Positions 1 to 8,451 of a stretch of DNA of 64,000 bases are shown piece by piece. A program made the translations under genes and the position numbers. This DNA comes from Imperialibacter sp965651695 (GTDB taxonomy: Bacteria; Bacteroidota; Bacteroidia; Cytophagales; Cyclobacteriaceae), in contig CBFGTI010000003.1 in NCBI GenBank assembly GCA_965651695.1, positions 25,765 through 89,764 of the forward strand, written 5' to 3'. The notes under the pieces were generated by a model that was not told the origin of the DNA, did not search any database, and saw nothing but the letters and a program-made list of their open reading frames with translations. The first letter of the stretch is position 1. The number at the start of each line of letters is the position of its first letter.

Positions 1-314
1 TTGGTTTCCTGTATATATCCAATGATGGAATTGATAAGCACAACAGCAAATATCACCGCGGCATCGGGGTACTCTCTCAGCAGCAACGTGACGATTGTGG
101 AGCCAAGAAGGACGTAAATCAGAGGCTGATGAAACTGTAGGAGAAAACGTAGCAAACTGCTCTGCCGCTTTTTCGGGGTGATACGGTTTTCCCCATAGCG
201 CTGTAACCGCCCATCGGCTTCCTCATTCGACAGACCTTTATGAACGCAGGTTTCTAAGGCTATTGCCACCTGTTCGGGTGTGAGTATATGCCATTTGGCC
301 TGCATGTTATTCAT
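1..314 (-). CDS. Cation-transporting P-type ATPase, N-terminal fragment (runs off the window)
   Basis: An open frame on the minus strand starts at the ATG at 314 and is still open at base 1, giving about 104 residues. It reads as the cation-ATPase N-terminal domain: a helical stretch with LTPEQV, a GLSNEEADGRLQRYGENRI segment typical of the first actuator helix bundle, then a hydrophobic segment containing LIYVLLGSTIVTLLL and AAVIFAVVLINSIIGYIQE, which match TM1 and TM2 of P2-type ATPases. The catalytic DKTGT loop lies outside the window. A second ATG nine bases downstream (305) is a possible start. A complete paralogous ATPase sits at 5397-8198, so two pumps bracket the alpha-glucan genes. 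The family is clear; the transported ion is not. Confidence 0.8.
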   Translation of the reverse strand, partial: MNNMQAKWHILTPEQVAIALETCVHKGLSNEEADGRLQRYGENRITPKKRQSSLLRFLLQFHQPLIYVLLGSTIVTLLLREYPDAAVIFAVVLINSIIGYIQET

Positions 315-864
315 AATTATTAAAATGCTATTTTATGCTTGCGTGCCACCAAGGTCGGTATACGTCTTTGCCTTGCGCCAATACCCCAATGCTCCTGTGC
401 GCAACTCCGCCCTGGTTGGTCTTGTCACCAGCGAGCAGACCTTAAGTTAAGAGCATTGCCAGGTAAGTGGATGGTTCTTTCAGCGGAACGATCTCAGGTA
501 TTTTACCAGGCGATGGTATGGGGGTTTCATCAGGCCGTTTTGGCTTTTGGTTCCTCATAGTTCAGCTATTAAAGCTCCTGTGTAAATGTGGCGGCTGCAC
601 CTCTCGCTTCCTGGTGTGCATCTATTTTGCATGTGCCACCTTTCAAAGCCAAGCTACAACAAATGAAAAGTGTGAATGATGACTGCTATTTGCTGCTGAA
701 ATGATCTTGGTCATACCTTAAGGCTTGGAATTGCTCCAAAGGCACAGGATGAGCAATCTCCTCTTTTTGGTTGACTGCGGTCATACTCTGGGGGTTGAAT
801 AAGGCTTTACTTCAAATATTCTTCGGGGGCAGCGTCGGGTGCTGCAACAAAAGGAGCCCTGCGA
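315..864. other. Intergenic stretch, no convincing gene
   Basis: About 550 bases between the divergent ATPase fragment and the amylase gene. The short open frames here (for example around 339-679) are Cys/Trp-rich with no recognisable domain and I do not believe they are genes. Two related short sequences are present: ATGATCTTGGTCAT at 701-714 and TTGACTGCGGTCATACT at 771-787. The GCGGTCAT core recurs in front of PEP synthase at 8384-8391, so a shared regulator is possible but unproven. Confidence 0.5.
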
Positions 865-894
865 TTGCTGAAGTATTAAAAGAAACTAAATTTG
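865..894 (+). promoter_or_regulatory. Bacteroidota-type promoter-like site overlapping the amylase start
   Basis: TTG at 865-867, a 19-base gap, then TAAATTTG at 887-894. This is a full match to the Bacteroidota housekeeping pattern TTG-N19-TAnnTTTG. Transcription would begin near 900-902, which is downstream of the TTG codon at 892 that opens the longest amylase frame. Either the true start is a later codon (the TTG at 901 would make a leaderless message) or the match is fortuitous. Confidence 0.45.
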
Positions 895-2595
895 ACAAGC
901 TTGATCACATCAGTTAAAGAAATCGATCTCTCGCCAAAGCCGGGAAAAACTTACTGGCCAAATAGCCACAGGGAGTGGCGGGAGGAATTTATTTACTTTC
1001 TGCTGGTCGACCGCTTTCACGACAACCACCAGCGGGTTTCCGTAGAACTGCCCGGCAAGCGGAGCGGTTATGGAAGCACGCAGCAGCTGCCCAATTTTTG
1101 TGGTGGCACCATCAATGGCATCACCCAGCACCTTAGCTACATACGTGACCTCGGGTGCACAGCCATATGGCTTAGTCCGCTGTTCGAAAACAACCCTGCT
1201 GCCTACCACGGCTATGCTATTCAAAATTACCTGGAAGTGGACAAGCGGTTTGGCACCAAAGAGGAACTGGCAGCCCTGGTCGACTCTGCCCACGCCATGG
1301 ACATGCGGGTGTTTCTCGATATTGTGCTGCATCATAGTGGCGACAACTGGTATTACGAGCAAGACCACAATCCGCCTTATGCTGGTGGTGTTGCCTACCC
1401 GTTCGGCGGCTGGAGATACCCCGACAGGCCGATTCCCGTTGAGCTCCGCGATCCGGAGTTGTACTGGAAGAGAGGCCGCATTACCAACTACGATGCGTAC
1501 CCCGAAACCAGAGAAGGCGACTTTTACGGGCTGAAAAGCTTCAAAAATGATGAATCGCCGGAGGCCCTGTACGTGCAGGATGTGCTCACCAAAATTCATT
1601 GCTACTGGCTAAGGGAAACAGACGTCGATGGTTTTCGCCTCGATGCGGTAAAGCACATGGGAGAGAAAAATATCAGCCTGTTTTGTTCGCTGATGCGGGA
1701 ATACGCCTACAAGTTGGGCAAGAAAAACTTCTTCCTTTTTGGCGAGCTGGTGGGCTCAGAAGAGCTATACAACAAATATATCGGACCCAAAACGCCTCTT
1801 CAGGTAGAAGATAAGGCAATTTATTACGGACTCAATTCCGTTCTCGATTTTCCGCTTTATCATGTGCTTTCCGATGTGATAAAAGGCATTGCTACCCCCG
1901 AAAAACTCATCAACCGGTACGAGTCGCTCAGGCGAAGCGCCATGTCGCGGGGAGAATTCGGTGAGTTTCTCGTCACCTTCATCGACAACCACGACCAGGT
2001 GGGGCAGGAAATAAAGCATAGGTTCGGAAAAGACGCTACCGAGTGCCAGATTATAGCAGGGGTGGGCTTTTTGCTTTGCGCTCTGGGCACACCCTGTATT
2101 TACTACGGCACCGAACAGGGCTTTGATGGCGCAGGCCACGACGACTGGGCCGTGCGGGAGGCTATGTTTAACCCCGACGACCACACCACCAATACCCTCG
2201 ACAAAAGGAACCGGATTTATCAGGAAATTGCCAAAATCGCCAACCTTCGCAAGGCAAGTGCTGTTCTCAAGTTTGGCCGGATGTATATCAGGAAGCTCTC
2301 GAACGACGGAAAGGACTTTCACTTGCCCGTCTATGAAGATTGCCTGCTCGCATTTAGCCGAATGCTGTACGACGAAGAATTTGTAGTTGCTTACAACGAC
2401 TCTCTTACCAGCGAAACAGAAGAGTACATTACCGTAGATCGCTTTTATAACCAGCCGGGCAGTTGCTTTTATTTCCGCTATGGCGATGAAGGAGAAGTGC
2501 ACGTAATGAAAAACGAGGAGGACCATCACCGGCATTTTATAAAGCTGAAGCTAAAGCCCGCTCAGTTCGTTATTTTAAGCAACCGTCGCCCCTGA
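892..2595 (+). CDS. GH13 alpha-amylase family glycoside hydrolase
   Basis: A 567-residue (beta/alpha)8-barrel amylase-family enzyme acting on alpha-1,4-glucans. The four conserved GH13 regions are visible: region I DIVLHH near residue 143, region II GFRLDAVKH with the nucleophile Asp251, region III FGELVG with the acid/base Glu285, and region IV FIDNHDQ with the transition-state Asp368. No signal peptide is apparent, so it is probably cytoplasmic and works on glycogen or maltodextrin. It is followed by a glycosyltransferase and a GH57 enzyme on the same strand, suggesting a glycogen/alpha-glucan unit. The frame opens with TTG codons at 892 and 901 and there is no upstream ATG; the promoter-like site at 865-894 makes the exact start uncertain. 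Exact specificity (amylase, trehalose-type or transferase) cannot be read from these motifs. Confidence 0.85.
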   Translation: MTSLITSVKEIDLSPKPGKTYWPNSHREWREEFIYFLLVDRFHDNHQRVSVELPGKRSGYGSTQQLPNFCGGTINGITQHLSYIRDLGCTAIWLSPLFENNPAAYHGYAIQNYLEVDKRFGTKEELAALVDSAHAMDMRVFLDIVLHHSGDNWYYEQDHNPPYAGGVAYPFGGWRYPDRPIPVELRDPELYWKRGRITNYDAYPETREGDFYGLKSFKNDESPEALYVQDVLTKIHCYWLRETDVDGFRLDAVKHMGEKNISLFCSLMREYAYKLGKKNFFLFGELVGSEELYNKYIGPKTPLQVEDKAIYYGLNSVLDFPLYHVLSDVIKGIATPEKLINRYESLRRSAMSRGEFGEFLVTFIDNHDQVGQEIKHRFGKDATECQIIAGVGFLLCALGTPCIYYGTEQGFDGAGHDDWAVREAMFNPDDHTTNTLDKRNRIYQEIAKIANLRKASAVLKFGRMYIRKLSNDGKDFHLPVYEDCLLAFSRMLYDEEFVVAYNDSLTSETEEYITVDRFYNQPGSCFYFRYGDEGEVHVMKNEEDHHRHFIKLKLKPAQFVILSNRRP

Positions 2596-2752
2596 AGCTG
2601 GTCTGTGCACCCCTGCGGCCGATAGAATGATGAAGATCATCGGGAGCCTCTAACCGTCATCATTATTTCGCTGCATCTCATTAGAGAACTTGCAAGGCGG
2701 CCTGGCAGTATCGATTGTTCTTTTCATTTTACACGTGGTTTACCCTGCAACT

Positions 2753-4054
2753 ATGCGAGTACTAATGTTTGGTTGGGAATTTCCTCCACATATTTCCGGC
2801 GGCCTCGGAACCGCCTGCTATGGACTTACCCGCGCCATGATCCAGGAAAATCTGGAGGTTCTTTTTGTGGTGCCCAAGGCATTCGGAGGAGAAGCAATCG
2901 ACCTAATTAGCGCCACCGATGTATTAATTCCCGACTCCGAAAACCTGCCCGATCCAACATCCGAAGAAGAGTTGGCAGCAAGCGAGTTAAAGGTAATAGC
3001 TGTGCCGGCAAACCTCATGCCCTACGTGAATCCCGGCCTGCACTACCGGGGGCTGGAGCAATGGAACTATCCTGCTTACGGCTATAGCCCGGCCATACGG
3101 AGGAAGGAAGGCGGGTGGAAAGTGCAACTCTCGGGCACTTACGGCCCCAATTTGCTCGACGAGGTGCAGCGCTATGCAACAGTGGCGGGAGCAATTGCCA
3201 GGCAACACCGCTTCAACGTAATACATGCCCACGACTGGCTTACCTACCCCGCAGGCATAGCGGCTAAAAAGGCAAGCGGGAGGCCGCTGGTGGTGCATGT
3301 GCATGCTACGGAGTTCGACAGAAAGGGGGACCATGTTGACCAGCGGGTATACGATATTGAAAGAGCAGGCATGGAGCAAGCCGATAAAGTGGTGGCAGTA
3401 AGTGAGTGGACGAGCAACATTGTGGTATCGAGGTATGGCATACCGCGCAGCAAAGTGAGTGTTGTGCACAATGGAGTGGCGATGGAAAAAAAGCCACCCC
3501 TCAAGCAACTGCCCGGAATTGGGCGCCCGGTGGTTACTTTCCTCGGTCGTGTTACGCGGCAGAAGGGGCCCGCATACTTTGTCGACGCCGCCGTGGCAGT
3601 ATTGAAAAAATTCCCCAACGCCCGTTTTGTGCTGGCAGGATCGGGAGACATGCTGCCCGCCATGCTGGAGCGGGTGGCAAAGTTCAGGCGCTCTGCAAAT
3701 TTTTATTTCACCGGGTTTTTAAATGAGCAGGAGGTTGAAAGCGTATGGAGGGTAACCGACCTGTATGTGATGCCCTCGGTTTCCGAACCGTTTGGTATTT
3801 CTCCGCTTGAAGCTATCCGGGCCGGAGTGCCCGCCATTGTGTCGAAGCAGTCGGGCGTAGGAGAAGTAATGCCTCACGTTATCTGTACCGACTTCTGGGA
3901 CGTGGAAGCGCTTACCAACGCTATTTGCAACGTACTGCACTACAAGAGCCTTTCCGAAACATTGAAAAAAGAAGGAAGTGAAGAAATAAAGCAGGTAAAC
4001 TGGAACACTGCCGCAAGAAAACTTAAGCATATATACCATGCCGTTACGCAATGA
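2753..4054 (+). CDS. GT4/GT5-like glycosyltransferase (glycogen synthase-like)
   Basis: A 433-residue GT-B fold glycosyltransferase. The N-terminus MRVLMFGWEFPPHISGGLGT carries the nucleotide-sugar loop typical of starch/glycogen synthases (GT5), and the C-terminal half has the GT4 signature FLGRVTRQKG and SEPFGISPLEAIRAG, where the two Glu residues contact the donor sugar. The ATG at 2753 is chosen because homology begins exactly there; the longer frame begins with a TTG at 2690 and adds a hydrophobic stretch unrelated to the family. It overlaps the next gene (GH57) by 17 bases, so the two are translationally coupled. In Bacteroidota such enzymes commonly sit with GH13 and GH57 genes in alpha-glucan clusters. 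Donor and acceptor are inferred only. Confidence 0.8.
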   Translation: MRVLMFGWEFPPHISGGLGTACYGLTRAMIQENLEVLFVVPKAFGGEAIDLISATDVLIPDSENLPDPTSEEELAASELKVIAVPANLMPYVNPGLHYRGLEQWNYPAYGYSPAIRRKEGGWKVQLSGTYGPNLLDEVQRYATVAGAIARQHRFNVIHAHDWLTYPAGIAAKKASGRPLVVHVHATEFDRKGDHVDQRVYDIERAGMEQADKVVAVSEWTSNIVVSRYGIPRSKVSVVHNGVAMEKKPPLKQLPGIGRPVVTFLGRVTRQKGPAYFVDAAVAVLKKFPNARFVLAGSGDMLPAMLERVAKFRRSANFYFTGFLNEQEVESVWRVTDLYVMPSVSEPFGISPLEAIRAGVPAIVSKQSGVGEVMPHVICTDFWDVEALTNAICNVLHYKSLSETLKKEGSEEIKQVNWNTAARKLKHIYHAVTQ

Positions 4055-5348
4055 AAACCCCCGTGCCGTCAGCTTTTATTTTCAGGTGCACCAGCCTCGC
4101 AGGCTCCGGCCATTTCGTTTTTTCGATATAGGCAACGGGGTGCCCTGGTTCGATGACGAGCTGAACCGCCAGCTGATCAGGCGGATCGCGACCAATTGTT
4201 ATTTGCCGGCAAACAGGCTTTTGCTGCAGCTGATTAAAAAGCACCCGGCGATACGGGTAACTTTTTCAGTATCAGGAACTGCCCTTGAGCAGCTTGAGGC
4301 CTTCGCTCCGGAGGTAATTGAAAGTTTTCGCCAGCTTGCCGCCACCGGCTCGGTCGAATTTCTCGGCGAAACCTATTTTCATTCCCTTACCTCAGTGATC
4401 GACAAGGCCGAGTTTCAGTACCAGGTAAAAAGGCACCTGCTTAAGATGGAGAGCCTGCTTGGCGTGCGCCCCGGGGTTTTTAGAAATACCGAACTCATTT
4501 ATTCCGACGACATCGGCGCTGCCGTACACAGCCTGGGCTTTAAGGGCATTTTGCTTGATGGAAGTGCCAGGGCTGCCGCCGGCAGAAGTGTTCATGAGCT
4601 TTACCGGCATCCGGATAGCAGCAACCTCAGGCTTTTGCTTCGTAATTACTCCCTTAGCGACGACATAGCCCTGCGATTCAACATGCCGCAGTGGAACGAA
4701 TGGCCACTTACGCCCGACAAATTTTTGCGGTGGGTTGAGGCCGTTCCGGGTGCTATAGTAAACCTCGGCATGGACTACGAAACTTTTGGTGAACACCAGC
4801 GGGCGTCCACCGGCATATTCGATTTCTTGCGGGTGGTGCTTGTGCGAATGGCAAAAAGCAAAAGGCTGATACTGCTTACCCCAACAGACGCCATAAATAC
4901 CCTCGAAGCCTCTCAGAGTCTTTCTGTTCCGGATTATACATCGTGGACCGACAACGAGCGGGATCTTTCTGCCTGGCTTGGCAACGATATGCAGAAGGAT
5001 GCCTTTCAAACACTGTATGCCTTAAAACATGCATCGGCTGGAAGTCCGGCTGGAAGCCCGGCTGGAAGCTCCGGGGAAATTTCGGGTGAAACTTCAGGCG
5101 CAAACCTTAGAAGGGCATGGCGTTATCTTCAAACCAGCGATCATTTTTACTACATGTCCACCAAAAAGTATAGCGACGAAAGCCTGATGCCCAGGTCCAG
5201 TCCGTTTGCTTCGCCATACGAAGCTTTTATGAACTACATGAATGTGCTGAGCGACCTTAAGCTGGAAATTGAGAAAGAACAGCGACGGCGCGAGATGGCA
5301 AAAGTGAATCGGGTGCCGGCCCGGGAAATGGAAATACACGAAGTATAG
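4038..5348 (+). CDS. GH57 family glycoside hydrolase (alpha-amylase/glucanotransferase type)
   Basis: A 436-residue GH57 enzyme. FYFQVHQP at residues 13-20 is the family start motif; FRNTELIYSDD holds the expected nucleophile Glu152, and LGMDYETFGEHQ the expected acid/base Asp246. No signal peptide, so cytoplasmic. It starts inside the preceding glycosyltransferase (17-base overlap) and ends 48 bases before the convergent Ca-ATPase. Residues about 334-355 are a low-complexity Ala/Gly/Ser/Pro/Glu/Thr insert encoded partly by a 12-bp tandem repeat (5037-5072). The insert lies between the catalytic barrel and the C-terminal helical part that ends in DHFYYMSTKKYSDES, a typical GH57 motif. The product class is secure; whether it hydrolyses or transfers is not. 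Confidence 0.85.
   Translation: MPLRNENPRAVSFYFQVHQPRRLRPFRFFDIGNGVPWFDDELNRQLIRRIATNCYLPANRLLLQLIKKHPAIRVTFSVSGTALEQLEAFAPEVIESFRQLAATGSVEFLGETYFHSLTSVIDKAEFQYQVKRHLLKMESLLGVRPGVFRNTELIYSDDIGAAVHSLGFKGILLDGSARAAAGRSVHELYRHPDSSNLRLLLRNYSLSDDIALRFNMPQWNEWPLTPDKFLRWVEAVPGAIVNLGMDYETFGEHQRASTGIFDFLRVVLVRMAKSKRLILLTPTDAINTLEASQSLSVPDYTSWTDNERDLSAWLGNDMQKDAFQTLYALKHASAGSPAGSPAGSSGEISGETSGANLRRAWRYLQTSDHFYYMSTKKYSDESLMPRSSPFASPYEAFMNYMNVLSDLKLEIEKEQRRREMAKVNRVPAREMEIHEV
5037..5072 (+). repeat. Three tandem 12-bp units inside the GH57 gene
   Basis: Three consecutive copies of GCTGGAAGtCCG, GCTGGAAGcCCG and GCTGGAAGcTCC encode Ala-Gly-Ser-Pro, Ala-Gly-Ser-Pro, Ala-Gly-Ser-Ser. The unit is a multiple of three, so copy-number change alters linker length without a frameshift. 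Confidence 0.85.
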
Positions 5349-5396
5349 TTTAAGTCTGCAGCCAGTGCGGTAGTGCGATTGTTGCGCCACCTTGCA

Positions 5397-8198
5397 TCAG
5401 GTGCTTGGGAGGCCTTCGTAAAGTTTCCGCCCGTACTTGAACGCTTCCGTGGCCCAAAGTACCATTGACGACAGCGCAACAAGCAAGAGAAAGCTTCCGT
5501 AGCCAATAGGACCAAAGCCGAAGATTCCCTGAAAAAACGGGATAAAAATAATGGCGATTGTAATGATTGACGAGGATAGCATGGTGATGGTAACGTAGAT
5601 ATTCGAAAACAGGCCGATTTCCATCAGCGACTTTTTAAGCGACCGCATATTGTAAAGATTGAAGAGCTGCGTAAACGACATTACCGTAAATGCAGCGCTT
5701 CGGGCCGTTTCAATCCCATAGGGCAGAAAGTGCCTGTGGGCAGCAATAGTCAGCCCGGCCATTATGGCCACATTCAGCAGAAGAAAGGGCAGGATGTTTT
5801 TGTTGAGAATTCGCTCATCTTTTTTTAAAGGCTTCTCCCGCAGCACTTCGCCATGCCCTTTCTCAGCAGCCAGGGCCATATCGCCTATGCCGTCGGTTAC
5901 CAGGTTAAGCCACAGTATCTGTATAGCCGTAAGGGGCACTGGCATAGCCAGCGAAACAGCTGCGATGAGCGTGGTGATCTCCGCCGCGTTGGTGGTGATA
6001 AGGAAGTAACTCGCCTGCCTGGCATTGGTAAACACAATGCGGCCTTCTTCAATGGCACTTACTATGGTTGCAAAATTATCGTCGGCAAGCACAAGTTTGG
6101 CCGAACTTCGGGCTACATCAGTGCCCATTATGCCCATGGCAATTCCCACGTCGGCTTTTTTTAATGCCGGGGCGTCGTTCACGCCATCGCCCGTCATGGC
6201 AATCAGCTGGCCCATTTGCTGGAGCCGCTCGGCTACTTTAAGCTTTGTACCCGGGCTAAGCCTGGCAAGTACGTTAACAGAGGAAATGGCATCGTCAAAT
6301 TCCTGCGCGTCCAACGCCAGCAATTGCTCTTCGGTAAGTGCCACGGTTTGGCCTTCCTCTCCGTCGCGTAATATGCCCACGCTTCTGGCTATGGCTACGG
6401 CCGTGCTAATGTGGTCGCCTGTGGCCATTATTACCCTTATTCCGGCTTTCCGGCAATTCTGTATTGCTTCTTTTGCCTCTGCCCTTGGCGGGTCGAGCAT
6501 TCCCGCAAGCCCGGTAAACACGAGGTCGTTTACGTCATCTTTGTCAAAGTCGCTTTTATGCCAGGGTTTATAAGCAAGCGCAATTACCCGCATGGCCTGC
6601 GACGACCATTCGTTCACCTTATTTTTAATTTCGCCGGCAACTGCGTTATCCATTGGTTTTTCTTCATCCCGGTGAAGAAACTTGCCTGAAAGAGCGAGAA
6701 TTTTTTCTGGCGCACCCACTACCAGCAAGCTGCTTTTGCCCCCTTCATTTACCAGTGTAGCCCGCAGCTTCAGGTTAGAGTTAAAGGGCAAATCGCTGGT
6801 TTTTTCTATTGCAGGGAGTGCCGCCGCCATTCCGCCTTTTCGTGCGAGTACCAGTAATGCCCCCTCGGTGGGGTCGCCACTCAGCTCGTAGGTGTCGCTT
6901 GCGCTGACGTGCCTGATTGATGCATTGTTGGAGTAAGCTGCTATTTTCAGAAGCTGTGGCAGGGCAGGATGGCCCGCTGGTTCTATTACCACATTGTTGC
7001 TGACGAAATTTCCCGCGGGAAACCAGCCCTCTCCCGTTACCTCTATGTCATTAAGGCTACCGTCCGGCACAAAGATCTTCCGCACTGTGAGAGCGTTTTC
7101 AGTAAGAGTGCCTGTTTTGTCGGTAATGATGGTCGATACTGCGCCGAGCGTTTCAGTGGAGGTAAATTCTCTTACTATGGCGTTTCGCTTGGCCATGCGG
7201 TGGGTACCAATGGCCAATACTACGGCAATGATTGACGGAAGCCCCTCGGGTATGGTAGATACCATGGCTGCCACCGAAATAAGGAAGAGCTCTTTTAGTT
7301 CCAAATCGAGCATGAACCACCCAACGGCGAATAAAACCGCGGCAAATAGCACACTGGCTACACCCATTTGCGCTGCCAGCTTGTTGATCTTCTGCTGGAA
7401 GTGCGATTTACCCGATTTAATGCTGCTCAGGGTAGCGGCTACCCGGCCAATTTCGGTATTGATGCCCGTTCCTGTCACAACTGCTTTACCGTAGCCTGCC
7501 ACCACAAAGGTGCCTTTCCATAACATGTTTTTACGGTCGGCCATGGGAGTCACCAGCCCGATTGGCTCCGTAAATTTCGACTCAGGCAACGACTCCCCCG
7601 TAAGCGCCGACTCAACGGTGCGTATGTTGCGGGCATCAACCAAACGACCGTCGGCAGGTATGCCATCTCCTTCTTCCAGCACCACAATATCCCCCGGCAC
7701 AAGCTCTCTTGCGTGCACAACCAGTTGTTCGCCCTCTCTTATTACCTTGGCTTGCGGATTAAGCATTTTTTTAAGTGCACTTACGGCTGTTTCTGCCCGC
7801 ATTTCCATAAAAAAGCCGATGGAGGCATCTATCAGCACCACGGCCATAATAATGTAAACGTCCACGACATTGCCGGTCAGGTAAGAAAGCACGGCGGCAA
7901 GCAGGAGAACAAGCACGAGCAAACTCTTGAACTGCTTCAAAAATAAAAGCCAGAGGGGCTCATGTGCTGCTTCGCTAATTTCGTTGGGGCCGAACTGCGC
8001 CCTACGGGTTTTCACGTCTTCGTCGCTCAGCCCTTCCGTTGTCGATTTTAGCCGCCTCAGTACTTCCTGTGCTGTCAGTTGGTAAACTTCCTTCGCCACA
8101 TCTTCAGCGTCAGGTAGTTTTGCTTTTTCTGTAACGCCCCGGGGGGGGCTGGTATAGTTGCCCATCATTATGTGCCAAACTGGCTTATGAACCGGCAT
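5397..8198 (-). CDS. Calcium-type (P2A) cation-transporting ATPase
   Basis: A 933-residue P-type ATPase of full family length. The actuator motif TGES is in ESALTGESLP, the ion-site helix has STIPEGLPSI (PEGLP as in P2A/SERCA-like pumps), the phosphorylated Asp is in DKTGTLTENA, and the P-domain motifs ATGDH and MTGDGVNDAPALKKADVGIA are intact. About ten membrane segments are visible, with the last group near the C-terminus. It would extrude Ca2+ or another divalent cation across the inner membrane using ATP. Start chosen at the ATG at 8198; the paired ATGs at 8168/8165 are alternatives and the first residues are not conserved-looking. It converges on the GH57 gene and diverges from PEP synthase across a 250-base gap. 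Confidence 0.9.
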   Translation of the reverse strand: MPVHKPVWHIMMGNYTSPPRGVTEKAKLPDAEDVAKEVYQLTAQEVLRRLKSTTEGLSDEDVKTRRAQFGPNEISEAAHEPLWLLFLKQFKSLLVLVLLLAAVLSYLTGNVVDVYIIMAVVLIDASIGFFMEMRAETAVSALKKMLNPQAKVIREGEQLVVHARELVPGDIVVLEEGDGIPADGRLVDARNIRTVESALTGESLPESKFTEPIGLVTPMADRKNMLWKGTFVVAGYGKAVVTGTGINTEIGRVAATLSSIKSGKSHFQQKINKLAAQMGVASVLFAAVLFAVGWFMLDLELKELFLISVAAMVSTIPEGLPSIIAVVLAIGTHRMAKRNAIVREFTSTETLGAVSTIITDKTGTLTENALTVRKIFVPDGSLNDIEVTGEGWFPAGNFVSNNVVIEPAGHPALPQLLKIAAYSNNASIRHVSASDTYELSGDPTEGALLVLARKGGMAAALPAIEKTSDLPFNSNLKLRATLVNEGGKSSLLVVGAPEKILALSGKFLHRDEEKPMDNAVAGEIKNKVNEWSSQAMRVIALAYKPWHKSDFDKDDVNDLVFTGLAGMLDPPRAEAKEAIQNCRKAGIRVIMATGDHISTAVAIARSVGILRDGEEGQTVALTEEQLLALDAQEFDDAISSVNVLARLSPGTKLKVAERLQQMGQLIAMTGDGVNDAPALKKADVGIAMGIMGTDVARSSAKLVLADDNFATIVSAIEEGRIVFTNARQASYFLITTNAAEITTLIAAVSLAMPVPLTAIQILWLNLVTDGIGDMALAAEKGHGEVLREKPLKKDERILNKNILPFLLLNVAIMAGLTIAAHRHFLPYGIETARSAAFTVMSFTQLFNLYNMRSLKKSLMEIGLFSNIYVTITMLSSSIITIAIIFIPFFQGIFGFGPIGYGSFLLLVALSSMVLWATEAFKYGRKLYEGLPST

Positions 8199-8377
8199 TT
8201 TACAGCAAATCCGCCATTCCGGGAATGATAGGAGTCAGGGCCGTACCGGATTCAAGTCATGTTAGGAACCTGCCGCCAAATTACTGTGATCAATCGGCCA
8301 AAAAACATAAGCCCTCAGAGAATAACTGGTTAGCGACTGGCTTGCACTACAGCTTATGACCATAATCACGCTGCTGC

Positions 8378-8393
8378 CTGATGGCGGTCATCC
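8378..8393 (+). promoter_or_regulatory. GCGGTCAT motif upstream of PEP synthase
   Basis: CTGATGGCGGTCATCC shares the core GCGGTCAT with TTGACTGCGGTCATACT found before the amylase gene (771-787). ATGACC at 8356-8361 is a mirrored partner 22 bases earlier. It may be a half-site for a CRP/FNR-type or other dimeric regulator linking carbohydrate genes, but two occurrences are weak evidence. Confidence 0.2.
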
Positions 8394-8451
8394 GGAAAAA
8401 AGACTTATTGGCTTAGGTTTACTTTACTATTCCGGCTTTACTATAGAAGCG

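Noticed and set aside
339..679. Two overlapping short frames before the amylase gene
   Set aside because: No recognisable domain, odd Cys/Trp-rich composition, mutually overlapping, and no promoter or ribosome-binding site.
910..1599. Long minus-strand frame inside the amylase gene
   Set aside because: It lies opposite a clear GH13 enzyme with all catalytic motifs; the translation has no domain features.
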